NCBI RefSeq assembly: GCF_014268595.2
Contig: NZ_CP077091.1
Location: 4,384,001-4,448,000 of the forward strand
Length of the DNA stretch: 64,000 nucleotides
Direction: 5' to 3'
Source: Pseudomonas hamedanensis
Lineage (GTDB): Bacteria > Pseudomonadota > Gammaproteobacteria > Pseudomonadales > Pseudomonadaceae
Every line of letters begins with the position of its first letter. Position 1 is the first letter of the stretch. A model generated the notes under the pieces. That model ran no database searches and had not been told where the DNA came from. It saw only the letters and a list, made by a program, of their open reading frames with translations. Position numbers and translations under genes: made by a program. This document shows, in pieces, positions 36,440 through 47,489 of the stretch.

Positions 36440-36808
36440 ATGTCTCGCCTGCCGTTAATCGGCATCACCGACTGCTCGCAACAGTCCGGTCTGCATGCTC
36501 ATCACATCAGTGGCGATCAATCCGTCCGTAGCGCAGCCAGCAAGGCGCGCAACCTGTCGACGACATCGTCGTCAACAACCGGCAAAACGGCAGCGTCCGA
36601 TATTCTGGACGTCGGGCATAGCATCCGCTTTATGGCGTCTCCTCTCACTATAGAACTCTTTCATGCTCAAAGCCCGTGCCGCGCGCAGCGCCGTGCTCGT
36701 GATTCTGCACGGGTGGCTGCACGTTTCGAAAGTGCACGGGAAATGCAACGCCAGCGTAAAGGGCAGGTAAGCTCCTCTTTCATTGTTTATGCGCGGTGCC
36801 AGGCGTAA
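36440..36808 (+). pseudogene. spuA: Decayed spuA (gamma-glutamyl-GABA hydrolase, class I glutamine amidotransferase)
   Basis: The reading frame begins MSRLPLIGITDCSQQSGLHA, which is the N-terminus of SpuA/PuuD proteins, and continues with recognisable but worn stretches (HISGD, then SDILD, then a worn SP..IE.FH). After about 90 codons the likeness fades, with signs of small deletions and frameshift. The family needs about 250 residues including the nucleophile cysteine in a CRGFQE motif and a His-Glu pair; all are missing before the stop at 36808. The position between spuI and spuB is exactly where spuA sits in P. aeruginosa. I therefore call it a remnant, not a gene. Confidence 0.75.
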
Positions 36809-36902
36809 GCCGGCACTGCGCGAGCAAGCCCCCTTTAACGCGACGCCCCAGGCGTCAAACTTTGCCTGACCTTGCGTCAGGAGACTCAGCCCAGAGGCAT
36901 TT

Positions 36903-38261
36903 ATGAGTAACAACCTCGACCAGCTCACCGATTGGTTGAAAGACCACAAGATCACAGAAGTCGAATGCATGATCGCCGACTTGACCGGCATCACCCGGGG
37001 CAAGATTTCGCCGACCAACAAGTTCATCGCCGAGAAAGGCATGCGTCTGCCCGAAAGCGTGCTGCTGCAGACCGTGACCGGCGACTACGTCGAAGACGAC
37101 ATCTATTACGAACTGCTCGACCCGGCCGACATCGACATGATCTGCCGTCCCGACCAGAACGCCGTGTACCTGGTGCCATGGGCCATCGAGCCAACCGCGC
37201 AAGTGATCCACGACACCTACGACAAGCAAGGCAACCCGATCGAGCTGTCGCCGCGCAACGTGCTCAAGAAAGTCTTGAAGCTGTATGCCGACAAGGGCTG
37301 GCAGCCGATCGTGGCGCCGGAGATGGAGTTCTACCTGACCAAGCGCAGCGACGACCCCGACTATCCGTTGCAGCCGCCGATTGGCCGCTCGGGCCGTCCG
37401 GAAATCGGTCGCCAGTCGTTCTCCATCGAAGCGGCGAACGAATTCGACCCGCTGTTCGAAGACGTCTACGACTGGTGCGAACTGCAGGAGCTGGACCTTG
37501 ATACGCTGATCCACGAAGACGGCACGGCGCAGATGGAAATCAACTTCCGTCACGGCGATGCCCTGTCGCTGGCCGACCAGATTCTGGTGTTCAAGCGCAC
37601 CATGCGCGAAGCCGCACTCAAGCACGACGTGGCCGCGACGTTCATGGCCAAGCCGATGACCGGCGAGCCGGGCAGCGCCATGCACCTGCACCAGAGCATC
37701 ATCGACATTCAGACCGGCAAGAACGTCTTCTCTAACGAAGACGGGACCATGAGTCAGTTGTTCCTGCACCACATCGGTGGCCTGCAGAAACTGATCCCCG
37801 AGCTGTTGCCGCTGTTCGCGCCGAACGTCAACTCGTTCCGCCGCTTCCTGCCCGACACCTCGGCCCCGGTGAACGTCGAGTGGGGCGAAGAGAACCGTAC
37901 CGTCGGCCTGCGCGTACCGGACGCCGGCCCGCAGAACCGCCGTGTGGAAAACCGCTTGCCGGGCGCCGACGCCAACCCTTATCTGGCGATCGCCGCGAGC
38001 CTGCTCTGCGGTTACATCGGCATGGTTGAAGGCCTTAATCCGAGCGCGCCGGTTGTCGGTCGTGGTTACGAGCGGCGCAACCTGCGTCTGCCGCTGACCA
38101 TCGAAGATGCGCTGGAACGCATGGAAAACAGCAAGACTGTTGAGAAGTACCTCGGCAAGAATTTCATCACAGGCTACGTCGCGGTCAAGCGGGCCGAGCA
38201 TGAAAACTTCAAGCGCGTGATCAGTTCCTGGGAGCGTGAGTACCTGCTCTTCGCCGTCTGA
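36903..38261 (+). CDS. spuB: Glutamine synthetase family protein SpuB (gamma-glutamylpolyamine synthetase)
   Basis: The 452-residue ligase is a paralogue of SpuI. In P. aeruginosa, SpuB glutamylates spermidine and spermine for catabolism. Landmarks are [20 protein letters not shown] near residue 25, [20 protein letters not shown], the HLHQSIID helix near 258 and [21 protein letters not shown] small stem (CCTGAC/GTCAGG, 36865-36881) lies in the leader and GAGG precedes the ATG. Substrate assignment is by name and place. Confidence 0.9.
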   Translation: MSNNLDQLTDWLKDHKITEVECMIADLTGITRGKISPTNKFIAEKGMRLPESVLLQTVTGDYVEDDIYYELLDPADIDMICRPDQNAVYLVPWAIEPTAQVIHDTYDKQGNPIELSPRNVLKKVLKLYADKGWQPIVAPEMEFYLTKRSDDPDYPLQPPIGRSGRPEIGRQSFSIEAANEFDPLFEDVYDWCELQELDLDTLIHEDGTAQMEINFRHGDALSLADQILVFKRTMREAALKHDVAATFMAKPMTGEPGSAMHLHQSIIDIQTGKNVFSNEDGTMSQLFLHHIGGLQKLIPELLPLFAPNVNSFRRFLPDTSAPVNVEWGEENRTVGLRVPDAGPQNRRVENRLPGADANPYLAIAASLLCGYIGMVEGLNPSAPVVGRGYERRNLRLPLTIEDALERMENSKTVEKYLGKNFITGYVAVKRAEHENFKRVISSWEREYLLFAV

Positions 38262-38317
38262 TGCGCCGGGCGCGGCGGCCAGCCGTCGCGCCTTCACCGA
38301 TAACAAGGAGAATTGGC

Positions 38318-39682
38318 ATGACCAGCAACAACCCGCAAACCCGTGAGTGGCAAGCGCTGAGCAGCGATCACCACCTGGCCCCGTTCAGTGACTTCAAGCA
38401 ACTGAAAGAGAAGGGCCCGCGGATCATCACCAACGCCAAGGGCGTTTACCTGTGGGACAGCGAAGGCAACAAGATCCTCGACGGCATGGCCGGCCTCTGG
38501 TGCGTGGCCATCGGTTACGGCCGCGATGAACTGGCCGATGCTGCCGCCAAACAGATGCGCGAGCTGCCGTACTACAACCTGTTCTTCCAGACTGCCCACC
38601 CGCCGGCGCTGGAGCTGGCCAAGTCGATCGCTGACGTCGCGCCAGAAGGCATGAACCACGTGTTCTTCACTGGCTCCGGTTCCGAAGGCAACGACACCAT
38701 GCTGCGCATGGTTCGCCACTACTGGGCGATCAAAGGCCAGCCGAACAAGAAAGTCATCATCAGCCGCAAGAACGGTTATCACGGTTCGACCGTGGCCGGC
38801 GCCAGCCTGGGTGGCATGACCTACATGCACGAGCAGGGCGATTTGCCGATTCCGGGCATCGTCCACATTGCCCAACCGTACTGGTTCGCCGAAGGCGGCG
38901 ACATGTCCCCGGAAGAGTTCGGCGTCTGGGCGGCCAATCAACTGGAAGAGAAGATTCTCGAAGTCGGCGTCGACAACGTCGGTGCCTTTATAGCCGAGCC
39001 GATCCAGGGTGCCGGTGGCGTGATCATTCCGCCCGACACTTACTGGCCGCGCATTAAGGAAATCCTCGCCAGGTACGACATCCTCTTCGTCGCTGATGAA
39101 GTGATCTGCGGTTTCGGCCGTACCGGTGAGTGGTTCGGTAGCGATTTCTACGACCTTAAGCCCGACATGATGACCATCGCCAAGGGCCTGACCTCCGGCT
39201 ACATCCCGATGGGTGGCCTGATCGTGCGTGATTCGGTGGTGGCGGTGCTCAATGAGGGCGGCGACTTCAACCACGGTTTTACCTACTCCGGGCATCCGGT
39301 GGCAGCGGCGGTGGGTCTGGAAAACATCCGCATCCTGCGCGATGAGAAAATTATCGAGAACGCCCACAACGAAACGGCACCGTATTTGCAGAAACGTCTG
39401 CGCGAGCTGAACGATCACCCATTGGTGGGTGAAGTTCGCGGCGCCGGTCTGTTGGGGGCGATCGAGCTGGTGCAGGACAAGGCCACACGCAAGCGTTACG
39501 AAGGCAAGGGCGTCGGCATGATCTGCCGGCAGTTCTGCTTCGACAACGGCCTGATCATGCGCGCCGTGGGTGACACCATGATCATCGCGCCGCCGCTGGT
39601 CATCAGCAAAGCGGAGATCGATGAGCTGGTTACAAAGGCACGCAAGTGTCTGGACCTGACCCTCGGTGCGCTGCAGGCCTAG
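38318..39682 (+). CDS. spuC: Polyamine:pyruvate aminotransferase SpuC
   Basis: ATG 38318 follows AAGGAG; 454 residues. This class III PLP aminotransferase moves the amino group of putrescine or related amines to pyruvate. The Schiff-base lysine is K289 in [17 protein letters not shown]; the cofactor-binding GSGSEGNDT is near residue 119 and the aspartate in [14 protein letters not shown]. It follows spuB by 56 bases in the same direction, so it likely belongs to the same transcript. Confidence 0.93.
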   Translation: MTSNNPQTREWQALSSDHHLAPFSDFKQLKEKGPRIITNAKGVYLWDSEGNKILDGMAGLWCVAIGYGRDELADAAAKQMRELPYYNLFFQTAHPPALELAKSIADVAPEGMNHVFFTGSGSEGNDTMLRMVRHYWAIKGQPNKKVIISRKNGYHGSTVAGASLGGMTYMHEQGDLPIPGIVHIAQPYWFAEGGDMSPEEFGVWAANQLEEKILEVGVDNVGAFIAEPIQGAGGVIIPPDTYWPRIKEILARYDILFVADEVICGFGRTGEWFGSDFYDLKPDMMTIAKGLTSGYIPMGGLIVRDSVVAVLNEGGDFNHGFTYSGHPVAAAVGLENIRILRDEKIIENAHNETAPYLQKRLRELNDHPLVGEVRGAGLLGAIELVQDKATRKRYEGKGVGMICRQFCFDNGLIMRAVGDTMIIAPPLVISKAEIDELVTKARKCLDLTLGALQA

Positions 39683-39825
39683 GTGCTAGGCTTTGAGCGG
39701 GGGAGCTGCGGCACACTCGCCCAAAGCTGTCAGAAAGGCCGTCTTTCCTTGAAAGAGCGCCTCGGATCTTGCCAGACTAGCCGCGGTTCCAGTTGTCCGG
39801 GTTCGGCCGCTGAACACAGTGGTTC

Positions 39826-39838
39826 AAAAAAGAAAAAA
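39826..39838 (+). promoter_or_regulatory. Candidate Crc/Hfq A-rich motif before spuD
   Basis: AAAAAAGAAAAAA lies a few bases upstream of the spuD ribosome-binding site (GGAG, 39842-39845) and contains matches to AANAANAA. Binding here would block translation of the polyamine binding protein during catabolite repression. Confidence 0.45.
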
Positions 39839-39853
39839 TTTGGAGCATGACGC

Positions 39854-40966
39854 ATGAAGGCATTAGGTAAAAAGCTAGCTGGCAAAACTCTGCTCGCGCT
39901 GTCCATGGCGGGCATGATGGCGGGTGCGGTTCAGGCGGACGACAAGGTATTGCACGTCTACAACTGGTCCGACTACATCGCGCCGGACACCGTGGCCAAC
40001 TTCGAAAAAGCCACCGGGATCAAAGTCGTCTACGACGTCTTCGACAGTAACGAAACCCTGGAAGCCAAGCTGCTGGCCGGCAAGTCCGGTTACGACATCG
40101 TAGTGCCTTCCAACAACTTCCTCGCCAAGCAGATCAAGGCCGGCGTTTACCAGGAACTGGACAAGTCCAAACTGCCAAACTGGAAAAACCTCGACGAAGA
40201 CCTGCTCAAAGCTGTTGGCGACGCCAGCGACCAGGGCAACAAACACGCCTTCCCGTACATGTGGGGCTCGATCGGCATTGGCTACAACCCGGCCAAGGTC
40301 AAGGCTGCATTGGGCATCGACAAGATCGATTCGTGGGACGTGGTGTTCAAGCCTGAAAACATCGAGAAACTCAAAAGCTGCGGCGTGAGCTTCCTCGATG
40401 CCCCGACCGAAATGATTCCGGCGGCATTGCACTATCTGGGCAAGCCGACCAACAGCAAGGACAAGGCTGACCTGAAAGCCGCCGAAGACCTGTTCCTCAA
40501 GATCCGTCCTTCGGTCGCCTACTTCCACTCGTCCAAGTACATCTCCGACCTGGCCAACGGCAACATCTGCGTCGCCGTCGGTTACTCGGGTGACCTGGAG
40601 CAATCCAAGACCCGCGCCCAGGAAGCCGGTGACAAGGTCAAACTGGCCTACACCATTCCAAAAGAAGGCGCCGGTACTTTCTACGACATGGTCGCCATTC
40701 CGAAGGATGCCGAAAACGTCGAAGCGGCCTACAAGTTCATGAACTACCTGCTCGAGCCGCAAGTGATGGCCGGCATCACCAATGCCGTGCGTTTCCCGAA
40801 TGGCAACAAGGCCGCCACGCCTTTGGTGGATAAGGACATCACCAGCGACCCAAGCATCTATCCGTCGGCTGAAGTGAAGAAGCAGCTCTATGCGATCAGC
40901 GATCTGGACGCAGCCACTCTGCGCCTGATCACCCGCAGCTGGACCAAGATCAAATCGGGCAAATAA
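39854..40966 (+). CDS. spuD: Polyamine (putrescine) ABC transporter binding protein SpuD
   Basis: This 370-residue protein has a signal peptide (about residues 1-28, ending VQA) and matches PotF-type binding proteins. The mature part opens [20 protein letters not shown] and contains [20 protein letters not shown] and the ligand-site region [13 protein letters not shown]. SpuD binds putrescine and SpuE spermidine in P. aeruginosa. It is a tandem paralogue of the next gene. Confidence 0.93.
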   Translation: MKALGKKLAGKTLLALSMAGMMAGAVQADDKVLHVYNWSDYIAPDTVANFEKATGIKVVYDVFDSNETLEAKLLAGKSGYDIVVPSNNFLAKQIKAGVYQELDKSKLPNWKNLDEDLLKAVGDASDQGNKHAFPYMWGSIGIGYNPAKVKAALGIDKIDSWDVVFKPENIEKLKSCGVSFLDAPTEMIPAALHYLGKPTNSKDKADLKAAEDLFLKIRPSVAYFHSSKYISDLANGNICVAVGYSGDLEQSKTRAQEAGDKVKLAYTIPKEGAGTFYDMVAIPKDAENVEAAYKFMNYLLEPQVMAGITNAVRFPNGNKAATPLVDKDITSDPSIYPSAEVKKQLYAISDLDAATLRLITRSWTKIKSGK

Positions 40967-41024
40967 GCCGGTTTGATGCCACAACCACTGGCCGTCGTCG
41001 CCGCGACGGCGGCCAGCGGAATAA

Positions 41025-42251
<1,227 letters not shown>

Positions 42252-42314
42252 CGCACAAACTATCCAGGGTTCGTCTTGCGTGGCGAACCACTGCTTCTGT
42301 TGGGAGTTTCGTAA

Positions 42315-43457
42315 ATGGCAGTTGCCTCCGGCGCCTACAAGAAAGCCCTCGAGGGCGACCAGACACCCAAACAGGTGCTGGTCAAAATCGACCGGGTCAC
42401 CAAGAAGTTCGACGAGACGATTGCCGTGGACGACGTGTCCCTGGAAATCAAGAAGGGCGAGATCTTCGCCCTGCTCGGCGGTTCGGGTTCGGGTAAGTCG
42501 ACCCTGCTGCGCATGCTCGCAGGCTTCGAACGGCCCACGGAGGGGCGCATCTTCCTCGACGGCGTCGATATCACCGACATGCCGCCGTACGAACGTCCGA
42601 TCAACATGATGTTTCAGTCCTACGCCTTGTTCCCGCACATGACCGTGGCGCAGAACATCGCCTTCGGCTTGCAGCAGGACAAGATTCCCAAGGCCGAGAT
42701 CGAGGCCCGCGTGGCCGAGATGCTCAAGCTGGTGCAGATGAGCCAGTACGCCAAGCGCAAGCCGCATCAATTGTCCGGCGGTCAACGTCAGCGGGTGGCG
42801 CTGGCGCGTTCCCTGGCGAAGCGGCCGAAGCTGCTGCTGCTCGACGAACCGATGGGCGCGCTGGACAAAAAACTGCGTTCGCAGATGCAACTGGAACTGG
42901 TGGAAATCATTGAGCGCGTCGGCGTGACCTGCGTGATGGTGACCCACGACCAGGAAGAGGCCATGACCATGGCCGAGCGCATAGCGATCATGCACCTGGG
43001 CTGGATCGCGCAGATCGGCAGCCCGATCGACATCTACGAAACCCCGACTAGCCGTCTGGTCTGCGAATTCATCGGTAACGTGAACATCTTCGAAGGCGAA
43101 GTGATCGACGACGCCGAAGGCCACGCGACCATCACCTGCAAGGACCTCGACCGGCAGATCTACGTCGGCCACGGCATCAGTACTTCGGTGCAGGACAAGT
43201 CGGTCACCTACGCGATTCGTCCGGAAAAACTGCTGGTGACCGCCGAGCAGCCGACTTGCGAATACAACTGGTCGAGCGGCAAGGTGCATGACATCGCCTA
43301 CCTCGGCGGCCACTCGGTGTTCTACGTCGAATTGCCGAGCGGCAAACTGGTGCAGTCGTTTGTCGCCAACGCCGAACGCCGCGGCGCGCGTCCGACCTGG
43401 GGCGATCAGGTTTACGTGTGGTGGGAAGACGACAGCGGCGTGGTGCTTCGCTCATGA
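42315..43457 (+). CDS. spuF: Polyamine ABC transporter ATPase SpuF
   Basis: This 380-residue PotA/PotG-type ATPase has Walker A GGSGSGKST near residue 55, signature LSGGQRQRVALARSLAKRPK near 155, Walker B LLLLDEPMGALDKKL and the switch in VMVTHDQEEA, followed by a C-terminal TOBE regulatory domain (about residues 300-380). GGGAG precedes the ATG at usual distance. Its stop overlaps the spuG start (ATGA). Confidence 0.94.
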   Translation: MAVASGAYKKALEGDQTPKQVLVKIDRVTKKFDETIAVDDVSLEIKKGEIFALLGGSGSGKSTLLRMLAGFERPTEGRIFLDGVDITDMPPYERPINMMFQSYALFPHMTVAQNIAFGLQQDKIPKAEIEARVAEMLKLVQMSQYAKRKPHQLSGGQRQRVALARSLAKRPKLLLLDEPMGALDKKLRSQMQLELVEIIERVGVTCVMVTHDQEEAMTMAERIAIMHLGWIAQIGSPIDIYETPTSRLVCEFIGNVNIFEGEVIDDAEGHATITCKDLDRQIYVGHGISTSVQDKSVTYAIRPEKLLVTAEQPTCEYNWSSGKVHDIAYLGGHSVFYVELPSGKLVQSFVANAERRGARPTWGDQVYVWWEDDSGVVLRS

Positions 43458-44374
43458 ACATGCGCAAATTCAAGCGGCGTATCAACCGAATCATCCCCAA
43501 TGGCCGGCAGATGGTCATCGGGGTGCCGTTCATCTGGCTGTTTCTGTTCTTCATGCTGCCGTTCTTCATCGTCCTGAAGATCAGCTTCGCCGAAGCCGAT
43601 GTGGCGATCCCGCCGTACACCGAGATCTACACGTACGCCGAGCAAAAGCTGCAGCTGCTGCTGAACCTGGGCAACTACGCGTTGCTTGGCGATGACGAAC
43701 TGTACATCGCCGCGTACCTCGGCTCGCTGAAAATGGCCTTTATCAGCACCGTGCTCTGTCTGCTGATTGGTTACCCGATGGCCTACGCCATCGCCAGCGC
43801 CCGCAAAGAGCTGCAAACGGTGCTGGTGCTGCTGATCATGATGCCGACCTGGACCGCGATCCTGATCCGCGTCTACGCGTGGATGGGCATTCTCAGCAAC
43901 AACGGCCTGCTCAACGGTTTCCTGATGAGCATGGGCCTGATCGACGAACCGCTGCAGATTCTCAACACCAACCTCGCCGTGTATATCGGCGTGGTCTATT
44001 CGTACCTGCCGTTCATGATCCTGCCGCTGTACGCCAACCTGGTGAAGCACGACAACAGCTTGCTGGAAGCTGCTTCGGACCTGGGGTCGAGCACCTTCAA
44101 CAGCTTCTGGAAAATCACCATTCCGCTGTCCAAGAACGGGATCATTGCCGGCTGCATGCTGGTGTTCATCCCGGTGGTCGGCGAATTCGTGATCCCGGAA
44201 CTGCTCGGCGGTCCGGAAACCCTGATGATCGGTAAGGTGCTGTGGCAAGAGTTCTTCAATAACCGTGACTGGCCGGTGGCGTCCGCGCTGGCGGTGGTGA
44301 TGCTGGCGATCCTGATTGTGCCGATCATTCTGTTCAACCGCAGTCAGGCCAAGGAAATGGAGGGTAAAGAATGA
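43454..44374 (+). CDS. spuG: Polyamine ABC transporter permease SpuG
   Basis: This 306-residue PotB/PotH-type permease starts at ATG 43454, overlapping the spuF stop; an ATG two codons later is also possible. It has about six membrane segments (first: VPFIWLFLFFMLPFFIVLKI) and the EAA loop EAASDLGSSTFNSFWKITIP near residue 212. It forms the channel with SpuH and overlaps that gene by four bases. Confidence 0.93.
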   Translation: MNMRKFKRRINRIIPNGRQMVIGVPFIWLFLFFMLPFFIVLKISFAEADVAIPPYTEIYTYAEQKLQLLLNLGNYALLGDDELYIAAYLGSLKMAFISTVLCLLIGYPMAYAIASARKELQTVLVLLIMMPTWTAILIRVYAWMGILSNNGLLNGFLMSMGLIDEPLQILNTNLAVYIGVVYSYLPFMILPLYANLVKHDNSLLEAASDLGSSTFNSFWKITIPLSKNGIIAGCMLVFIPVVGEFVIPELLGGPETLMIGKVLWQEFFNNRDWPVASALAVVMLAILIVPIILFNRSQAKEMEGKE

Positions 44375-45261
44375 AGCGCTTCCGTTTCTCCAGCCTGATG
44401 CTGGTACTGGGTCTGATCTTCATCTATCTGCCGATGCTGATCCTGGTGATCTACTCGTTCAACGCCTCCAAACTGGTGACGGTGTGGGGCGGCTGGTCGA
44501 TCAAGTGGTACGTCGGCCTGCTCGATAACTCGCAACTGATGGGCTCGGTGCTGCGCTCGCTGGAAATCGCCTGCTACACGGCGGTTGCCGCGGTGGCGCT
44601 GGGTACTCTGGCGGCATTCGTGCTGACGCGCATCACCCACTTCAAGGGCCGCACGCTGTTCGGCGGCCTGGTGACTGCGCCGCTGGTGATGCCGGAAGTG
44701 ATTACCGGTCTGTCGCTGTTGCTGCTGTTCGTGGCCATGGCGCAAATGATCGGCTGGCCGCAGGAGCGCGGCATCGTCACCATCTGGATCGCCCACACCA
44801 CATTCTGTGCGGCGTATGTCGCGGTGGTGGTGTCGGCGCGTTTGCGTGAGTTGGACCTGTCGATCGAAGAAGCGGCGATGGACCTGGGCGCGCGGCCATG
44901 GAAGGTGTTCTTCCTGATCACCATCCCGATGATCGCGCCGTCGCTGGCAGCGGGCGGGATGATGTCGTTTGCCCTGTCGCTGGATGACCTGGTGTTGGCG
45001 AGCTTCGTTTCCGGGCCGGGTTCGACGACTCTGCCGATGGAAGTGTTCTCGGCGGTGCGCCTCGGCGTGAAGCCGGAAATCAACGCCGTGGCCAGCCTGA
45101 TTTTGCTGGCGGTGTCGCTGGTGACCTTCCTGGTGTGGTTCTTCAGCCGCCGCGCCGAAGAAGCACGCAAAAAAGCCATCCAGCAAGCCATCGAAGAGAG
45201 TGCGGCCGATTCGTGGAAGCAACCGGACGCCCGCCGCGCGCCTGCGCCGCAAACTGTGTAA
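44371..45261 (+). CDS. spuH: Polyamine ABC transporter permease SpuH
   Basis: This 296-residue PotC/PotI-type permease has about six membrane segments (first: LMLVLGLIFIYLPMLILVIY) and the EAA loop EEAAMDLGARPWKVFFLITI near residue 170. A charged, cytoplasmic C-terminal tail is present. Together with SpuG and two SpuF subunits it imports polyamines delivered by SpuD or SpuE. It is the last gene of the operon. Confidence 0.93.
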   Translation: MKRFRFSSLMLVLGLIFIYLPMLILVIYSFNASKLVTVWGGWSIKWYVGLLDNSQLMGSVLRSLEIACYTAVAAVALGTLAAFVLTRITHFKGRTLFGGLVTAPLVMPEVITGLSLLLLFVAMAQMIGWPQERGIVTIWIAHTTFCAAYVAVVVSARLRELDLSIEEAAMDLGARPWKVFFLITIPMIAPSLAAGGMMSFALSLDDLVLASFVSGPGSTTLPMEVFSAVRLGVKPEINAVASLILLAVSLVTFLVWFFSRRAEEARKKAIQQAIEESAADSWKQPDARRAPAPQTV

Positions 45262-45268
45262 GCCGGAT

Positions 45269-45296
45269 GGGTTGACCTCATTCCCGAGGTCAACCC
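45269..45296 (+). terminator. Stem-loop after spuH, terminator-like without a T tract
   Basis: Perfect 11-base arms GGGTTGACCTC and GAGGTCAACCC enclose ATTCCC, eight bases past the spuH stop. The following bases are AAATTAAATG, not T-rich, so it may stabilise the 3' end or terminate weakly. Confidence 0.6.
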
Positions 45297-45305
45297 AAAT
45301 TAAAT

Positions 45306-45415
45306 GTGGGAGCGGGCTTTTGTGGTGAGGGGATTTATCCCCGATGGACTGCGCAGCAGGCCTGTTTTTTTTGGGGTCGCTTCGCAACCCAACGGGGATA
45401 AATCCCCTCGCCACA
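45306..45415. repeat. Class C palindromic repeat abutting a truncated class A REP
   Basis: A class C element (45321-45415, outer arm TGTGGTGAGGGGATTTATCC) starts directly after a broken class A arm (GTGGGAGCGGGCTTT at 45306-45320). The class A partner arm is missing. Confidence 0.8.
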
Positions 45416-45437
45416 GGGCCCAGTTCCAAATCTGGTT

Positions 45438-46079
45438 TTAAGCAGTCCAGGGAGATTGGCGGATGACTTCCACAAAGTTCATCGGCCTGAACCCCGGCTC
45501 CTTATCTACCAGCACATCAGTCTTCACGTTGCCAAACGTGGTTTGCGGACGATGGCGCAAGCCGTCGGCAAACGCGCAGATAATGCATTCCTTGAAACCC
45601 TCGCCGCGTGGATGCGCATGCACCACGGCTTCGCGCTGCACGCTGCTGAACGCCGCATAGTCCATACCCAGCACATCCATCTCCACGCCAGCCGTCACCA
45701 GCGCCACGGTCGGGCGCAGATGCCTGGGCACGCCCGGCGTGGTGTGCAAGGCGATCGACAGCCACACTTGCTCGATGTCGTCATCGCTCAGCCCGTACGG
45801 CTTGAGAAAGGCTGCCGCGGCATTCGCGCCGTCCACTTCAAAACGCTCATCGTCGCTGCGATGGCCTTCGACCAGACCCAGGTCATGGAACATCGCGCCG
45901 ACGTATAACAGCTCCGGGTTGTAGGCCAGTTGTTGGCGATCGCCGCTCAAGGCTCCGAACAGAAACACCCGGCGCGAGTGGTGATAGAGCAGGTCGGATT
46001 CGATGTCACGGATGTATTCGGTGGTAGCCCGGGCGAGGGCGCTGTCGGGGATTTTGATGCCGGCGATGGTGCTGGACAT
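45438..46079 (-). CDS. HD-domain protein, metal-dependent phosphohydrolase superfamily
   Basis: The ATG at 46079 starts a 213-residue protein; a longer upstream frame lacks support. The HD motif is in LLYVGAMFHDLGLVEGH, with earlier histidines in YHHSRRVFLFGA and a later histidine in ALHTTPGV, enough for a metal site. It is related in layout to small HD hydrolases resembling yeast cyanamide hydratase; the substrate is not known. It is divergent from the GlxA-type regulator, with a REP doublet between, which may be functionally linked. Confidence 0.8.
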   Translation of the reverse strand: MSSTIAGIKIPDSALARATTEYIRDIESDLLYHHSRRVFLFGALSGDRQQLAYNPELLYVGAMFHDLGLVEGHRSDDERFEVDGANAAAAFLKPYGLSDDDIEQVWLSIALHTTPGVPRHLRPTVALVTAGVEMDVLGMDYAAFSSVQREAVVHAHPRGEGFKECIICAFADGLRHRPQTTFGNVKTDVLVDKEPGFRPMNFVEVIRQSPWTA

Positions 46080-46391
46080 TTTGGTTTTCCTCAGCGAAAA
46101 CGCCGTTGTGGCGTTGATGGGGAAAGTCTGTTCCTGGCGCGGCGAGCGAACAATCGAGGCATGGCTGCGATCCTTGCCATTGCACCTGCAAATCGTGCCA
46201 AGCTCGCTTGCCGGGTGGGATTTGGCTAGGGTTGGCTCGATCAACAAGCCAGACATGGCCCATGTGGGAGCGGGCTTGCTCGCGAAGGCGGTGTGCCATT
46301 CAACGGAGATGTTGCAGGTAATGGCCTCTTCGCGAGCAAGCCCGCTCCCACAGGGATTGTGTTTGCCACAAGCAATGAGGGCGTTTGAGCC
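46080..46391. other. Divergent region between the HD-domain gene and the GlxA-type regulator
   Basis: The 312 bases hold upstream signals for both genes and the class A repeat at 46263-46352. I see no coding frame in the remainder and no certain promoter motif. Confidence 0.5.
46263..46352. repeat. REP doublet (REPIN-like), class A, long spacer
   Basis: TGTGGGAGCGGGCTTGCTCG and its inverse enclose about 45 bases. It is the only palindromic doublet in the window placed between divergent genes rather than after a gene. Confidence 0.85.
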
Positions 46392-47357
46392 ATGAACAAA
46401 TCCGTCGCCATCGTCGTATTCCCCGGCGTGCAATCGCTGGACGTCAGCGGCCCCATGGATGTGTTTGCCGAGGCCAATCGTTTCCTCGCAGCACAGGCTC
46501 ACTATCGGTTGGAGGTGATCGGCCTGGAGCGTGGGCCGATGGCCTGCTCCAACGGCCTTACCCTCCACGCTCATCGCCATTTCAGCGAAGTGCTCGACGC
46601 CTATGACCTGCTGCTGGTCGCCGGTGGCCCGCAATTGCCGTTCATGGATTTCGGCGCGACCTTCGACGCCTGGCTGCGCGATGCCTGTGGCCGTGCCCGG
46701 CGCTTCGGCTCAATCTGCAACGGCGCGTTCATGCTGGCGCGTGCCGGTTTGCTGGAGCGGCGCACAGTCACCACCCATTGGAACGATGCCGAGGCCTTGG
46801 CGCGGCTATGTCCGACGACGCGGGTTGAAGCGGATCGTCTGTATGTCGAAGACGACACCCTCTACACCTCGGCGGGGGTCACGGCGGGCATCGATCTGTC
46901 TCTCTACCTGCTGGCGCGCGACCATGGCACCGAGGTCGCGCTGAATGTGGCGAAACGTCTGGTGGTGTTCACCCAGCGCTCGGGCGGGCAATCGCAGTTC
47001 AGCCCTTTCCTCACGCCACATGCCGAATCGACGTCGGCGGTGGCGATGGTGCAGCTGTACGTATTGGCCAATCTCACCGGGGATCTGACGATTGCCGATC
47101 TGGCCCGTGCGGCCAACATGAGTGCGCGGAATTTTTCCCGGGTGTTCACGCGAGAGGCCAAGGTAACGCCCGCGGAGTTTGTCGAACGGGCGCGCGTGGA
47201 TGCGGCGCGGGTGATGCTCGAAAGCACAGCGGCACCGCTGAAAACCGTGGCGTACCAGTGCGGGTTTCGCGATGCGCAACATATGCGCAGCGTGTTCAAC
47301 CGCAGATTAGGCGTGACGCCGCAACAGTTTCGGCTGAATTTTGCCGTAATGCTCTGA
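46392..47357 (+). CDS. GlxA-family transcriptional regulator (DJ-1/PfpI plus AraC domains)
   Basis: This 321-residue regulator has an N-terminal DJ-1/PfpI-like domain (SVAIVVFPGVQSLDVSGPMD, then the nucleophile-elbow-like SICNGAFMLARAG) and a C-terminal AraC domain (about 215-321) with two helix-turn-helix units (DLARAANMSARNFSRVF, then VAYQCGFRDAQHMRSVFNRR). Related proteins control amine, carnitine or arginine use. Its ligand is unknown. The divergent HD-domain gene is a likely target. Confidence 0.9.
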   Translation: MNKSVAIVVFPGVQSLDVSGPMDVFAEANRFLAAQAHYRLEVIGLERGPMACSNGLTLHAHRHFSEVLDAYDLLLVAGGPQLPFMDFGATFDAWLRDACGRARRFGSICNGAFMLARAGLLERRTVTTHWNDAEALARLCPTTRVEADRLYVEDDTLYTSAGVTAGIDLSLYLLARDHGTEVALNVAKRLVVFTQRSGGQSQFSPFLTPHAESTSAVAMVQLYVLANLTGDLTIADLARAANMSARNFSRVFTREAKVTPAEFVERARVDAARVMLESTAAPLKTVAYQCGFRDAQHMRSVFNRRLGVTPQQFRLNFAVML

Positions 47358-47382
47358 GACGAGTATTGACTGGAAGGGCCGC

Positions 47383-47464
47383 ATCGCGAGCAGGCTCACT
47401 CCTACAATTAACCGCGTTTTTCCTGAAGGAATGCGATCAACTGTAGGAGTGAGCCTGCTCGCGA
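47383..47464. repeat. REP doublet (REPIN-like), class B
   Basis: ATCGCGAGCAGGCTCACTCC and its inverse flank a 34-base spacer. It lies between the convergent GlxA-type and acylase genes. Confidence 0.85.
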
Positions 47465-47489
47465 AGGGGCCGGTGCAGACGGCAGAACT

